Source: an uncultured Alloprevotella sp. (GTDB taxonomy: Bacteria; Bacteroidota; Bacteroidia; Bacteroidales; Bacteroidaceae). Taken from it: a DNA stretch of 33,098 bases. Below, piece after piece: positions 14,712 through 22,463 of this stretch. The stretch's first letter is position 1. Every line of letters begins with the position of its first letter. The stretch lies in assembly GCA_944320745.1 (NCBI GenBank), contig CALUIN010000018.1, forward strand, positions 1 to 33,098. The letters run 5' to 3'. The position numbers were made by a program, and so were the translations under genes. The notes beneath the pieces were generated by a model. The model was not told where the DNA came from and did not search any database. It saw only the letters and a list, made by a program, of their open reading frames with translations.

Positions 14712-16589
14712 ATGGACGCAAAGTTTTTATATGACGTCATCGTAGTCGGCGCCGGACACGCCGGCAGCGAAGCGGCCGCAGCGGCTGCCCGGATGGGAGC
14801 CCGCACTTGCCTCATCACGATGGACATGAACAAAATCGCCCAAATGAGTTGCAACCCCGCCATCGGCGGTATCGCAAAAGGCCAGATCGTACGCGAAATA
14901 GACGCGCTGGGCGGCCTGACGGGCCTCGTCACAGACGCCACGGCCATACAGTTCCGCATGCTGAACCGCTCGAAAGGCCCTGCCATGTGGAGCCCCAGGG
15001 CGCAGTGCGACCGGACCCGTTTCATCCGCGAATGGCGCCGCCGGCTCGAAAACACGGACAATCTCCACATCTGGCAGGACGAGGCCACCGAGCTGCTCGC
15101 CGAGGGCGGACAGGTCTGCGGCGTACGCACCATGTGGGGCGTAGAGTTCCGTGCCCGCGCCGTCGTCATCACGGCCGGCACCTTCCTCAACGGGCTCATG
15201 CACATCGGGCGCCGGAAGGTAGCGGGCGGCCGCTGCGCAGAACCTGCCGCGACGCAACTGAGCGAATCCATCGTGCAGTTCGGCATCCGCCGCGGACGCA
15301 TGAAGACGGGAACGCCCGTGCGTATCGACGCCCGCTCCGTCCACTTCGAGGACATGGAGGAGCAGCCCGGAGAGAACGACTTCCACCGCTTTTCCTACGT
15401 CAGTCCGACCCGCCCGTTACCGCAGCTCCGTTGCTGGACTTGCAACACGAACGCCGAGGTACACGAAGTGCTCCGCCGGGGTCTCCCGGACTCCCCATTA
15501 TATAACGGACAAATCCACAGCATTGGCCCGCGCTACTGCCCCAGTATTGAGACCAAGCTGGTCACCTTCCCCGACCGCACGCAGCACCCGCTCTTTCTCG
15601 AGCCCGAAGGGGTCGACACGAACGAACTTTATCTGAACGGTTTCTCGTCCAGCCTGCCCATCGACATCCAGCTGGAAGCGCTCAAGCAGATACCTTGCTT
15701 CCGCGACCTCGTGGTTTACCGTCCCGGCTACGCTATCGAGTACGATTTCTTCGACCCCACGCAGCTGCGGCACACGCTGGAATCGAAAATGCTGGACGGC
15801 CTCTTCTTGGCCGGCCAAGTAAACGGCACCACCGGATACGAGGAAGCGGCGGGACAGGGCCTGGTGGCCGGCATCAACGCGGCGCTGAAGTGCGGCGGCA
15901 GCGCCTCCTTCTCGCTCCAGCGTGACGAGGCATACGTCGGCGTACTGATTGACGACCTCGTCACGAAGGGCGTGGACGAACCGTACCGCATGTTCACGTC
16001 GCGCGCCGAGTATCGCATCCTGCTGCGGCAGGACAACGCCGACATCCGGCTGACGCCCTACGCCGAGCGCCTGGGACTGGCCGATGCCACCCGCTCCCGC
16101 CTCTTTGCGGAAAAGCAGGAGGCAGTCGCCTCCATCCAGGAATTTTGCCGGAACTTCTCCGCGAAGGCCGAGCGCATCAACCTCTACCTGACACAATGGG
16201 GCAGCGCGCCGCTGCACGGCAGCATGCGACTGGCGGATCTGGTCAGCCGTCCGGAAGTCACGCTGGCCCGGCTCGAGGAAGCGGTCCCCGCGCTCCGCGA
16301 ACGCATCTCCGTCTTACCCTCACAACGGGACGAGGCAGTCGAAGCTGCCGAAATCGAAATGAAATATGCAGGCTATATAGCCCGCGAGCGACAGCTGGCC
16401 GAGAAAATGCACCGGCTGGAAGCGATTCCCATCAAGGGCCGCTTCCGCTACGAAGAGATCACACAGATCTCGACCGAAGGGCGGCAGAAGCTGGCCGCCA
16501 TCGACCCGGAAACGTTGGGACAGGCAGCCCGCATACCCGGCGTCTCCCCCAGCGACATCAGCGTCCTGCTGGTCCTGTTAGGGCGCTGA
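14712..16589 (+). CDS. mnmG: tRNA uridine-5-carboxymethylaminomethyl modification enzyme MnmG (GidA)
   Basis: 625-aa FAD enzyme that, with MnmE, installs the cmnm5 group on wobble uridine 34 of tRNAs. The N-terminal dinucleotide fold is DVIVVGAGHAGSEAA, followed by the family signatures CNPAIGGIAKGQIVREIDALGG and GPAMWSPRAQCDR. The glycine-rich segment GQVNGTTGYEEAAGQGLVAGINAA and the C-terminal helical YAGYIARERQLAEKM are in place. Full length for the family. It leads the operon running to deoC, although a ParB-like site lies directly after its stop. Confidence 0.97.
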   Translation: MDAKFLYDVIVVGAGHAGSEAAAAAARMGARTCLITMDMNKIAQMSCNPAIGGIAKGQIVREIDALGGLTGLVTDATAIQFRMLNRSKGPAMWSPRAQCDRTRFIREWRRRLENTDNLHIWQDEATELLAEGGQVCGVRTMWGVEFRARAVVITAGTFLNGLMHIGRRKVAGGRCAEPAATQLSESIVQFGIRRGRMKTGTPVRIDARSVHFEDMEEQPGENDFHRFSYVSPTRPLPQLRCWTCNTNAEVHEVLRRGLPDSPLYNGQIHSIGPRYCPSIETKLVTFPDRTQHPLFLEPEGVDTNELYLNGFSSSLPIDIQLEALKQIPCFRDLVVYRPGYAIEYDFFDPTQLRHTLESKMLDGLFLAGQVNGTTGYEEAAGQGLVAGINAALKCGGSASFSLQRDEAYVGVLIDDLVTKGVDEPYRMFTSRAEYRILLRQDNADIRLTPYAERLGLADATRSRLFAEKQEAVASIQEFCRNFSAKAERINLYLTQWGSAPLHGSMRLADLVSRPEVTLARLEEAVPALRERISVLPSQRDEAVEAAEIEMKYAGYIARERQLAEKMHRLEAIPIKGRFRYEEITQISTEGRQKLAAIDPETLGQAARIPGVSPSDISVLLVLLGR

Positions 16590-16597
16590 CCGGGTTG

Positions 16598-16613
16598 CGT
16601 TCCACGTGAAACA
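16598..16613. promoter_or_regulatory. parS-like ParB/Spo0J binding site 1
   Basis: CGTTCCACGTGAAACA differs from the canonical Bacillus subtilis parS (TGTTCCACGTGAAACA) only at the first base. It lies in the 57-nt gap between mnmG and apt. An identical 16-mer occurs at 23615. In most bacteria chromosomal parS sites cluster near the origin and seed ParB/Smc loading. Confidence 0.8.
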
Positions 16614-16646
16614 AAACTCTGCAACTTATCTTAATCCCAAAGACTT

Positions 16647-17183
16647 ATGAATACAAAATTATTGCTGGAAAACCTCCGGAACATCCCCGACTTCCCCAAG
16701 CCGGGCATACAGTTCAAGGACGTAAGCACGCTCTTCAAGGACCCCGCCTGCCTCAAGGTAATGGCGGACGAGCTGGAGCAGCGCTACCGCGACAAGCACA
16801 TCTCCAAAGTGGTGGGCATCGAGTCCCGCGGCTTCGTCATAGGCGCGATACTGGCGGACCGTCTCGGCGCCGGATTCGTAATGTGCCGCAAGCCCGGCAA
16901 ACTGCCCGGAGCCACGTTCAAAGCCACGTACCTGAAGGAATACGGATGGGACACTATCGAAATCCACGAGGACGCCATTTCGCCGGAGGACACCGTACTC
17001 ATCCACGACGACCTACTGGCCACGGGCGGTTCCATGCAGGCGGCCTGCGACCTCGTTGCCCGTTTCCATCCACGCGCCATTTTCGTGAGCAGTCTGATAG
17101 AATTGCGGATGGAGGGCCTCGACGGACGCTCCGTACTGAACGCCGATATTCCGGTCGACACTTTGCTGACGGTTTACGGATAA
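16647..17183 (+). CDS. apt: Adenine phosphoribosyltransferase
   Basis: 178-aa purine salvage enzyme that converts adenine and PRPP to AMP. The PRPP-binding loop is VLIHDDLLATGGS, the usual acidic pair followed by TGG(S/T). Upstream IPDFPKPGIQFKDVSTLFKDP is the conserved N-terminal segment, and VVGIESRGFVIGAILADRLGAGF carries the flexible hood region. Length is normal. It follows mnmG by 57 nt, with a parS-like site between them. A 21-nt repeat cluster begins 35 nt after its stop. Confidence 0.96.
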   Translation: MNTKLLLENLRNIPDFPKPGIQFKDVSTLFKDPACLKVMADELEQRYRDKHISKVVGIESRGFVIGAILADRLGAGFVMCRKPGKLPGATFKATYLKEYGWDTIEIHEDAISPEDTVLIHDDLLATGGSMQAACDLVARFHPRAIFVSSLIELRMEGLDGRSVLNADIPVDTLLTVYG

Positions 17184-17218
17184 CGCGCCCGGCAAATCCG
17201 CATCCGGGCGCGGCCCTT

Positions 17219-17302
17219 ACGCGCCCTATCCCCGTGCGAACGCGCCCTATCCCCGTGCGAACGCGCCCTATCCCCGTAAAAACTGGGATAGGGCCTGTCT
17301 TA
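17219..17302. repeat. 21-nt period repeat cluster C (4 units)
   Basis: Units start at 17219, 17240, 17261 and 17282. The first three are direct CCTAT-flavour cores (ACGCGCCCTATCCCCGT), two with linker GCGA and one with AAAA. The fourth is an inverted, degenerate core (ACTGGGATAGGGCCTGT). The cluster fills most of the gap between apt and uvrC. An open frame extends upstream from uvrC through it, which would read the units as Pro-Ile-Pro-Val-Arg heptads, but the uvrC start lies after it. Confidence 0.85.
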
Positions 17303-17326
17303 ACTCCCCTAATTACCCTGAAAAGT

Positions 17327-19168
17327 ATGTCCAATCCAGCCCTTAGCGGCCAGGCCCTGGCCGATTATCTGAAAGGTATCGTGCTCAATCTGCCCGAAAC
17401 ACCGGGATGCTACCAGTATATCGATGAAAACGGGACTATCATCTACGTAGGGAAGGCCAAGAATCTGAAACGCCGCGTCAGCTCCTATTTTAATAAGGAG
17501 CAGGCGTCGAACAAAACGCGCCTGCTCGTCACAAAAATCCGCGACATCCGCTACATCGTCGTCAAGACGGAAGAGGACGCGCTCCTGCTCGAGAACAACC
17601 TCATCAAGCGCTATAAGCCGCGCTACAACGTACTGCTCAAGGACGACAAGACGTATCCATCGATTGCCATAACGAACGAATACCTGCCGCGTGTGTTCAA
17701 GACGCGCCAACGCCACCTGCGCGGCGCTACCTATTACGGGCCTTACAGCCACGTACCGACCATGTACGCGCTACTGGACCTCTGCAAGCAGCTCTACCAC
17801 CCCCGCCCCTGCCGCACGCCTATGACGGAGGAGGGTGTCAAGTGCGGAAAATACGAACTTTGTCTGGACTACCACATCCACAACTGCGGCGGTCCGTGCG
17901 TGGGCAGGCAGTCGCACGAGGACTACATGCGCGACATCGAGTCCTGCCGCGAGATTTTGAAGGGAAACACTGCCGAGGTGGCGCGCATGATGAAGGAGAA
18001 AATGATCGAGCTGGCCGGCGAGCTGCGCTTCGAGGAGGCGCAGCGCATCAAGGAAAAGTACGATCTCATCGAGAACTTCCGCGCGCGCAGCGAGGTAGTC
18101 TCAAACGTACTCCACAACATCGACGTATTCAATATAGAAAGCGACGGGCCGGGCGCCTTCGTGAATTACCTGCACATCACGAACGGATGCATCAACCAGG
18201 CCTTCACGTTCGAGTACAAGAAGAAACTCGATGAAACCGACGCGGAGCTGCTGGCCCTCGGCATCGTGGAAATGCGCGAACGCTACCACAGCACGTCCCG
18301 CGAGGTCATCGTGCCCTTTCCCGTAGACCTGCCCGAAGGCTATGCCTTGCAGACGATACCGCAAAGGGGAGAGAAGAAAAAACTGCTGGATCTGTCGAAG
18401 CTGAACGTGAAGCAGTACAAGTTCGACCGGCTCAAACAGGCGGAAAAACTCAATCCGGAGCAGAAATCCGTACGCCTGATGAAGGAAATCCAGACGGAGC
18501 TGGGCCTGGCCCGCCTGCCCTACCGCATCGAACTGTTCGACAACTCGAACCTGCAGGGCACGGACGCCGTGGCCGCCTGCGTGGTGTTCGAGAAACTGAA
18601 GCCGGCCAAGAAAGAATACCGCAAATACATCATCCGAACGGTGGCGGGGCCGGACGACTACGCCTCGATGAAAGAGGTGGTACGCCGCCGCTACACGCGC
18701 CAGAAGGAAGAGCAGCAGCCCCTGCCCGACCTCATCATTGCCGACGGCGGCAAAGGACAGATGGAGGTGATCCGCCAGGTTGTCGAGGACGAGCTGCGCC
18801 TCGACATACCCATCGCAGGCCTGGCCAAGGACAACCGCCACCGCACACACGAGCTGCTCTTCGGCTTCCCGCCCCAGACGGTCGGAATGAAGGCCGACAG
18901 CCAGCTCTTCCGCACACTGACGCACATGCAGGACGAGGTGCACCGCTTCGCCATATCCTTCCACCGCGACAAGCGGTCCAGGCGGCAGACAGCCTCGGAG
19001 CTCGACGCCGTACCCGGCGTGGGCGAGAAGACCCGGCAGGCCCTGCTCAAGGCCTTCGGCAGCGTGAAGCGGGTGAAAGAGGCCTCGGCAGAGGCGCTCC
19101 AGGCCGTCGTGGGCCAGGCACGGGGACGGCAGCTCTACGAAAACCTGCACGCGGAGCGCGGAAAATGA
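17327..19168 (+). CDS. uvrC: Excinuclease ABC subunit C
   Basis: 613-aa nucleotide-excision-repair nuclease that makes both incisions around a UvrB-bound lesion. The N-terminal GIY-YIG domain shows PGCYQYIDENGTIIYVGKAKNLKRRV, a cysteine-bearing region follows (CRTPMTEEGVKCGKYELC...CGGPC), then the UVR motif (ELRFEEAQRIKEKYDLIENF), an RNase H-like domain with IELFDNSNLQGTDAVAACVVF and LIIADGGKGQ, and a C-terminal helix-hairpin-helix pair (LDAVPGVGEKTRQALLKAFGS). The ATG at 17327 is chosen over upstream in-frame starts because it gives the normal N-terminus and excludes repeat cluster C. Confidence 0.96.
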   Translation: MSNPALSGQALADYLKGIVLNLPETPGCYQYIDENGTIIYVGKAKNLKRRVSSYFNKEQASNKTRLLVTKIRDIRYIVVKTEEDALLLENNLIKRYKPRYNVLLKDDKTYPSIAITNEYLPRVFKTRQRHLRGATYYGPYSHVPTMYALLDLCKQLYHPRPCRTPMTEEGVKCGKYELCLDYHIHNCGGPCVGRQSHEDYMRDIESCREILKGNTAEVARMMKEKMIELAGELRFEEAQRIKEKYDLIENFRARSEVVSNVLHNIDVFNIESDGPGAFVNYLHITNGCINQAFTFEYKKKLDETDAELLALGIVEMRERYHSTSREVIVPFPVDLPEGYALQTIPQRGEKKKLLDLSKLNVKQYKFDRLKQAEKLNPEQKSVRLMKEIQTELGLARLPYRIELFDNSNLQGTDAVAACVVFEKLKPAKKEYRKYIIRTVAGPDDYASMKEVVRRRYTRQKEEQQPLPDLIIADGGKGQMEVIRQVVEDELRLDIPIAGLAKDNRHRTHELLFGFPPQTVGMKADSQLFRTLTHMQDEVHRFAISFHRDKRSRRQTASELDAVPGVGEKTRQALLKAFGSVKRVKEASAEALQAVVGQARGRQLYENLHAERGK

Positions 19169-19178
19169 GAAAAAAAAC

Positions 19179-19186
19179 GTAATTTT
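19179..19186 (+). promoter_or_regulatory. Promoter -7 element upstream of dtd
   Basis: TAATTTTG fits the consensus and lies 11 nt after the uvrC stop and 84 nt before the dtd ATG, so dtd to deoC may also be transcribed separately from uvrC. Confidence 0.55.
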
Positions 19187-19269
19187 GCCCTAAAACGCCG
19201 CGACCGGTCCGAGCCGTGCGGCCGCTACGCGCGGCAGCATCCGCGCCCGGCGGCGCCACTTCATACCCT

Positions 19270-19722
19270 ATGCGAACTGTTATTCAGCGCGTGAGCCGCG
19301 CATCCGTCACTATCGCCGGCACACAGAAGTCCGGCATCGGGCAGGGCCTCCTTATCCTCCTCGGCATCGAACCCTCGGACACGCGGGACGATGCCGACTG
19401 GCTCGTCCGAAAAATTCTGGCGCTCCGCATCTTCGACGACGCGGACGGCGTCATGAACCGCAGCGTTGTCGACGTGGGCGGCCAACTGCTCGTCGTGAGC
19501 CAGTTCACGCTGATGGCCTCCTACAAGAAAGGGAACCGCCCCTCCTACATCCGCGCGGCGGGCCACGGCATCGCCGTCCCGCTCTACGAATACTTCTGCC
19601 AGAGCTTGGAAACGGGCCTCGGCCGCCCCGTTGAAACCGGCACTTTCGGTGCGGACATGGCCGTGGAACTCGTCAACGACGGGCCGGTGACTATCTGCAT
19701 GGACACGCACCATAAGGAGTGA
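19270..19722 (+). CDS. dtd: D-aminoacyl-tRNA deacylase
   Basis: 150-aa enzyme that hydrolyses D-amino acids mischarged on tRNA. The signature SQFTLMASYKKGNRPSY carries the catalytic Thr region, and the C-terminal NDGPVTICMDT carries the Gly-cisPro motif that excludes L-aminoacyl groups. The opening MRTVIQRVSRASVTI is typical; an in-frame extension to 19216 adds a GC-rich, non-conserved 18 residues and was not used. Length is normal. Confidence 0.95.
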   Translation: MRTVIQRVSRASVTIAGTQKSGIGQGLLILLGIEPSDTRDDADWLVRKILALRIFDDADGVMNRSVVDVGGQLLVVSQFTLMASYKKGNRPSYIRAAGHGIAVPLYEYFCQSLETGLGRPVETGTFGADMAVELVNDGPVTICMDTHHKE

Positions 19723-19790
19723 GCCGCGCCGCCGGGCCGGCTCTCCCTGACGCAACGCTGGAGAAACAGGCTATTAAACATCTGAATATC

Positions 19791-20138
19791 ATGACCATAG
19801 AAGAAGCGCAGCGCACCGTCGACGAATGGATTCACACCTACGGCGTGCGCTATTTCAGCGAGCTCACGAACATGGCCTGCCTCACGGAGGAGGTGGGCGA
19901 ACTGGCCCGCGTGATGGCTCGCCGCTACGGCGACCAATCGTTCAAGGCCGGCGAGCCCACGGACCCGGCGGAGGAGATGGCGGACGTGCTGTGGGTCCTC
20001 CTCTGTCTGGCCAACCAGACGGGCGTAAACCTGACGGAAGCCTTCCGCCAGTCGCTGGAAAAGAAGACCCGGCGCGACGCCACCCGACACCTGGAAAACA
20101 AAAAACTGCAATACCCAAAACGCGACACACATGACTGA
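19791..20138 (+). CDS. MazG-like nucleotide pyrophosphohydrolase
   Basis: 115-aa all-alpha NTP pyrophosphatase of the MazG superfamily. It has the E-x-x-E then E-x-x-D metal-binding pattern: CLTEEVGELARVMARRYGDQ followed by DPAEEMADVLWVLLCLANQTG. A single domain of this size fits the short MazG/dCTP-pyrophosphatase-like group that clears non-canonical nucleotides; the substrate is unknown. The ATG at 19791 is preferred over an upstream in-frame start at 19719 because the conserved fold begins there. The end overlaps the deoC start by eight bases. Confidence 0.88.
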   Translation: MTIEEAQRTVDEWIHTYGVRYFSELTNMACLTEEVGELARVMARRYGDQSFKAGEPTDPAEEMADVLWVLLCLANQTGVNLTEAFRQSLEKKTRRDATRHLENKKLQYPKRDTHD

Positions 20139-21063
20139 ACACTGTCACCACACTCACGATCACGGGACGGAAGCCCCCATGCAAAGCCCTTACGAACAGG
20201 CTTTTGCAAAGTTCAACCTGCACCTGCACGACGAGGAAGTAGCCGCCGCCGTAGGCCGCCTCGTGGAAGAGAAAAAGGCGCAATACGACACGCCGGAGGT
20301 GAAGCGCGCCCTGCTGGGCACGATAGAGCTGACCTCGCTCAAGGTGACGGACGCGCAGGAGACCATCATGCAGCTCACCGGGCGCGTGAACGACTTCACG
20401 GACCGCCACCCGGACCTGCCCCACCTGGCCACGATCTGCGTCTACCCGAACTTTGCCCGCACCGTGGCCGACACGCTCGAGGCCGACGGCGTCGAGATAG
20501 CCTGCGTGGCCGGCGGTTTCCCGTCCTCGCAGACCTTCATCGAAGTGAAGACGGCCGAGACCGCGCTCGCCGTGCACGACGGGGCAACGGAGATAGACTG
20601 CGTGCTCAACGTGGGTGCCTTCCTGCAAGGCGACTACGAGACGTGCGCCGATGAAATCGCGGAAATCAAGGCCGCCTGCGGCGAATGTCCGCTGAAAGTC
20701 ATCCTCGAAACCGGCGCGCTCCAGACGGCGGAACGCATCAAGCGCGCCTCCGTGCTGGCCATCTACGCCGGGGCGGACTTCATCAAGACCTCTACGGGCA
20801 AGATTGAGCCTGCTGCCACGCCCGAGGCGGCCTACGTGATGTGTCAGGCCATCAAGGAATACCACGCGCTGACGGGCACGAAGATCGGCTTCAAGGCAGC
20901 CGGCGGGCTCAAGACCGTGGACGACGCCGTGGCCTACTACACCATCGTGGCCGAAATGCTGGGCCGCGAGTGGCTCGACGCGGGACTGTTCCGCATCGGC
21001 ACGAGCCGGCTGGCCAACCTCCTGGTGAGCGAGGTGCTGGGACAGGACGTGAAGCCCTTCTGA
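20131..21063 (+). CDS. deoC: Deoxyribose-phosphate aldolase
   Basis: 310-aa class I aldolase that cleaves 2-deoxyribose 5-phosphate to glyceraldehyde 3-phosphate and acetaldehyde in deoxynucleoside catabolism. The Schiff-base Lys is in ADFIKTSTGK, the proton-relay Lys in IGFKAAGGLKT, and the Asp segment in EIDCVLNVGAF. The annotated start overlaps the MazG-like gene and gives a His-rich leader (MTEHCHHTHDHG). An alternative ATG at 20179 removes it and leaves a 294-residue protein. The gene is last in its operon; a repeat cluster begins 56 nt later. Confidence 0.95.
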   Translation: MTEHCHHTHDHGTEAPMQSPYEQAFAKFNLHLHDEEVAAAVGRLVEEKKAQYDTPEVKRALLGTIELTSLKVTDAQETIMQLTGRVNDFTDRHPDLPHLATICVYPNFARTVADTLEADGVEIACVAGGFPSSQTFIEVKTAETALAVHDGATEIDCVLNVGAFLQGDYETCADEIAEIKAACGECPLKVILETGALQTAERIKRASVLAIYAGADFIKTSTGKIEPAATPEAAYVMCQAIKEYHALTGTKIGFKAAGGLKTVDDAVAYYTIVAEMLGREWLDAGLFRIGTSRLANLLVSEVLGQDVKPF

Positions 21064-21119
21064 GGCTGCGCCGGACTCCCGGGCCGCGCACTGCGAAAAC
21101 GGGGACAGGGACGCTGCAA

Positions 21120-21224
21120 ACACGCCCTATCCCCGTTTTTTCTCGCCCTATCCCCGTCGCGACGGGGATAGGGCGAGTTTGCACGCGCCTAAGGCCCGTC
21201 GTTCCTCTCCTTAGGCGCGTTGCC
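21120..21224. repeat. 21-nt period repeat cluster D (5 units)
   Basis: Units start at 21120, 21141, 21162, 21183 and 21204. The first two are direct CCTAT cores, the third is the exact inverse of the second core (making a 17-bp palindromic hairpin around 21143-21177), and the last two are CTTAG-type cores, one degenerate. It lies between deoC (+) and the polyprenyl synthase (-), where a bidirectional hairpin would suit convergent genes. Confidence 0.85.
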
Positions 21225-21313
21225 GCAAGGCTTATTTCCGTGACTGCCGTGCTACTCCCCTACTCCGCCCGGCCCTGCCGACAACTGCGCGGAAGGCGCC
21301 GCGGGGGCGCCGC

Positions 21314-21355
21314 AAAAAAAGTCCCGCACCGGGTGCCTCTGGGCCCGGCGCGGGA
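21314..21355 (-). terminator. Intrinsic terminator of the polyprenyl synthase gene
   Basis: On the minus strand a 12-bp GC stem (21355-21344 with 21333-21322) with one G-U wobble is followed by TTTTTTT (21320-21314). It lies about 40 nt after the stop at 21398. Confidence 0.85.
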
Positions 21356-21397
21356 AATGTATGGCCCGCCCTGCGGGCGGAGAAAGCGGAACGCGGT

Positions 21398-22384
21398 TCA
21401 AAAGTCGCGCCCCACGACATAGTCCAAGTAGAGGCCCAGCGCGCGGCGCACATCGTTCGAACGGAAACCTGCGAGCAACGCGGCCGCCTCGTCGTGGAAG
21501 CGCATCATGACGCTGCGGGCGTAGTCTATGCCGCCATAGCGGAGGGTAAAGTCCACCAATTGCGCGATTTCATCGCGCGTGGCCGTGCCTTCCTTCACGC
21601 GGGCGGCTATGCGGCCGGCCTCCGGTTCGGCCTCGGGGCGCGAGAGCGCGTATATGGCCGGCAGGGTCAGTTTGCCTTCGGCCATGTCGTTGCCGGTGGG
21701 CTTGCCGATGTCGGCCTTTTCGTAGTAGTCGAAGATGTCGTCGCGTATCTGGAAACACATGCCCACCAGTTCGCCGAAACGGCGGGCGCGCTCCTCAAAC
21801 TCTGCGCCGGCCCCGGCCGTGAAGGCGCCGAGCTGGCCGCAAGCGGCAAAGAGGGCTGCCGTCTTGCTGCGGATAATGTCGTAGTAAGCCTCCTCGGTGC
21901 TGACGGCATTGCGGATGTTGGCCAACTGCCGCACTTCGCCCTCGGAGAGAGTGGCGCCGAGCCGGGCTATGAGTTCCACGCTGTGCGTGCTGCCGGTGAG
22001 CGCCGTCTGGTGCAGGGCGCTCGAGAGGAGATAGTCGCCCACGAGGACGGCCACCTTGTTGCCATAGGCCGCATTGGCCGAGGGCTGTCCGCGCCGCTCG
22101 TCGCTCTGGTCGACCACGTCGTCGTGTACGAGGCTCGCCGTGTGGAGCAGCTCGAGCGCTACGGCAGAGCGCAGCGTGGCCTCGCCCACCGGTCCGAGCT
22201 CGCGGGCTACGAGGAGCACCAGCAGCGGACGCATCATCTTGCCCCGTCGCGACTTGACGTGATCCAGCACGCGGCCCAGGTAGTCGTCCTCGTGGGTGAG
22301 CGCGGCCTCAAACAGCTGGCGATAACTGTTCAGTTCTGATTCTACAAGTAAGCGGACGGGGGACAGTGCATCCATTCGTTTCAT
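21398..22384 (-). CDS. Polyprenyl diphosphate synthase (octaprenyl-type)
   Basis: 328-aa trans-isoprenyl diphosphate synthase, probably making the side chain of menaquinone. The first aspartate-rich motif is LVHDDVVDQSDERRG and the second is FQIRDDIFDYY; GKMMRPLLVLLVAR carries the conserved substrate-binding Arg. Chain length cannot be read with certainty. The start is placed at ATG 22384 (MKRMDALSP), because the only promoter lies at 22402-22395 and longer in-frame starts, up to 22465, would be upstream of it. That leaves a leader of only a few bases; the ATG at 22375 is the alternative. Confidence 0.9.
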   Translation of the reverse strand: MKRMDALSPVRLLVESELNSYRQLFEAALTHEDDYLGRVLDHVKSRRGKMMRPLLVLLVARELGPVGEATLRSAVALELLHTASLVHDDVVDQSDERRGQPSANAAYGNKVAVLVGDYLLSSALHQTALTGSTHSVELIARLGATLSEGEVRQLANIRNAVSTEEAYYDIIRSKTAALFAACGQLGAFTAGAGAEFEERARRFGELVGMCFQIRDDIFDYYEKADIGKPTGNDMAEGKLTLPAIYALSRPEAEPEAGRIAARVKEGTATRDEIAQLVDFTLRYGGIDYARSVMMRFHDEAAALLAGFRSNDVRRALGLYLDYVVGRDF

Positions 22385-22394
22385 TTTTGGCTTA

Positions 22395-22402
22395 CAAAAG
22401 TA
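22395..22402 (-). promoter_or_regulatory. Promoter -7 element of the polyprenyl synthase gene
   Basis: The minus strand reads TACTTTTG, matching TAnnTTTG. It lies only 11 nt before the chosen ATG (22384), so the transcript may be nearly leaderless. No clear -33 element is seen. Confidence 0.6.
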
Positions 22403-22463
22403 CGAATTAATCCCCACATATGGAGATTTCTGCGTATTTTTACCGATAAAACGCCTGTTCATC

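Noticed and set aside
16883-17326. Extended uvrC N-terminus through apt and repeat cluster C
   Set aside because: It overlaps apt out of frame and reads repeats; the normal UvrC start is at 17327.
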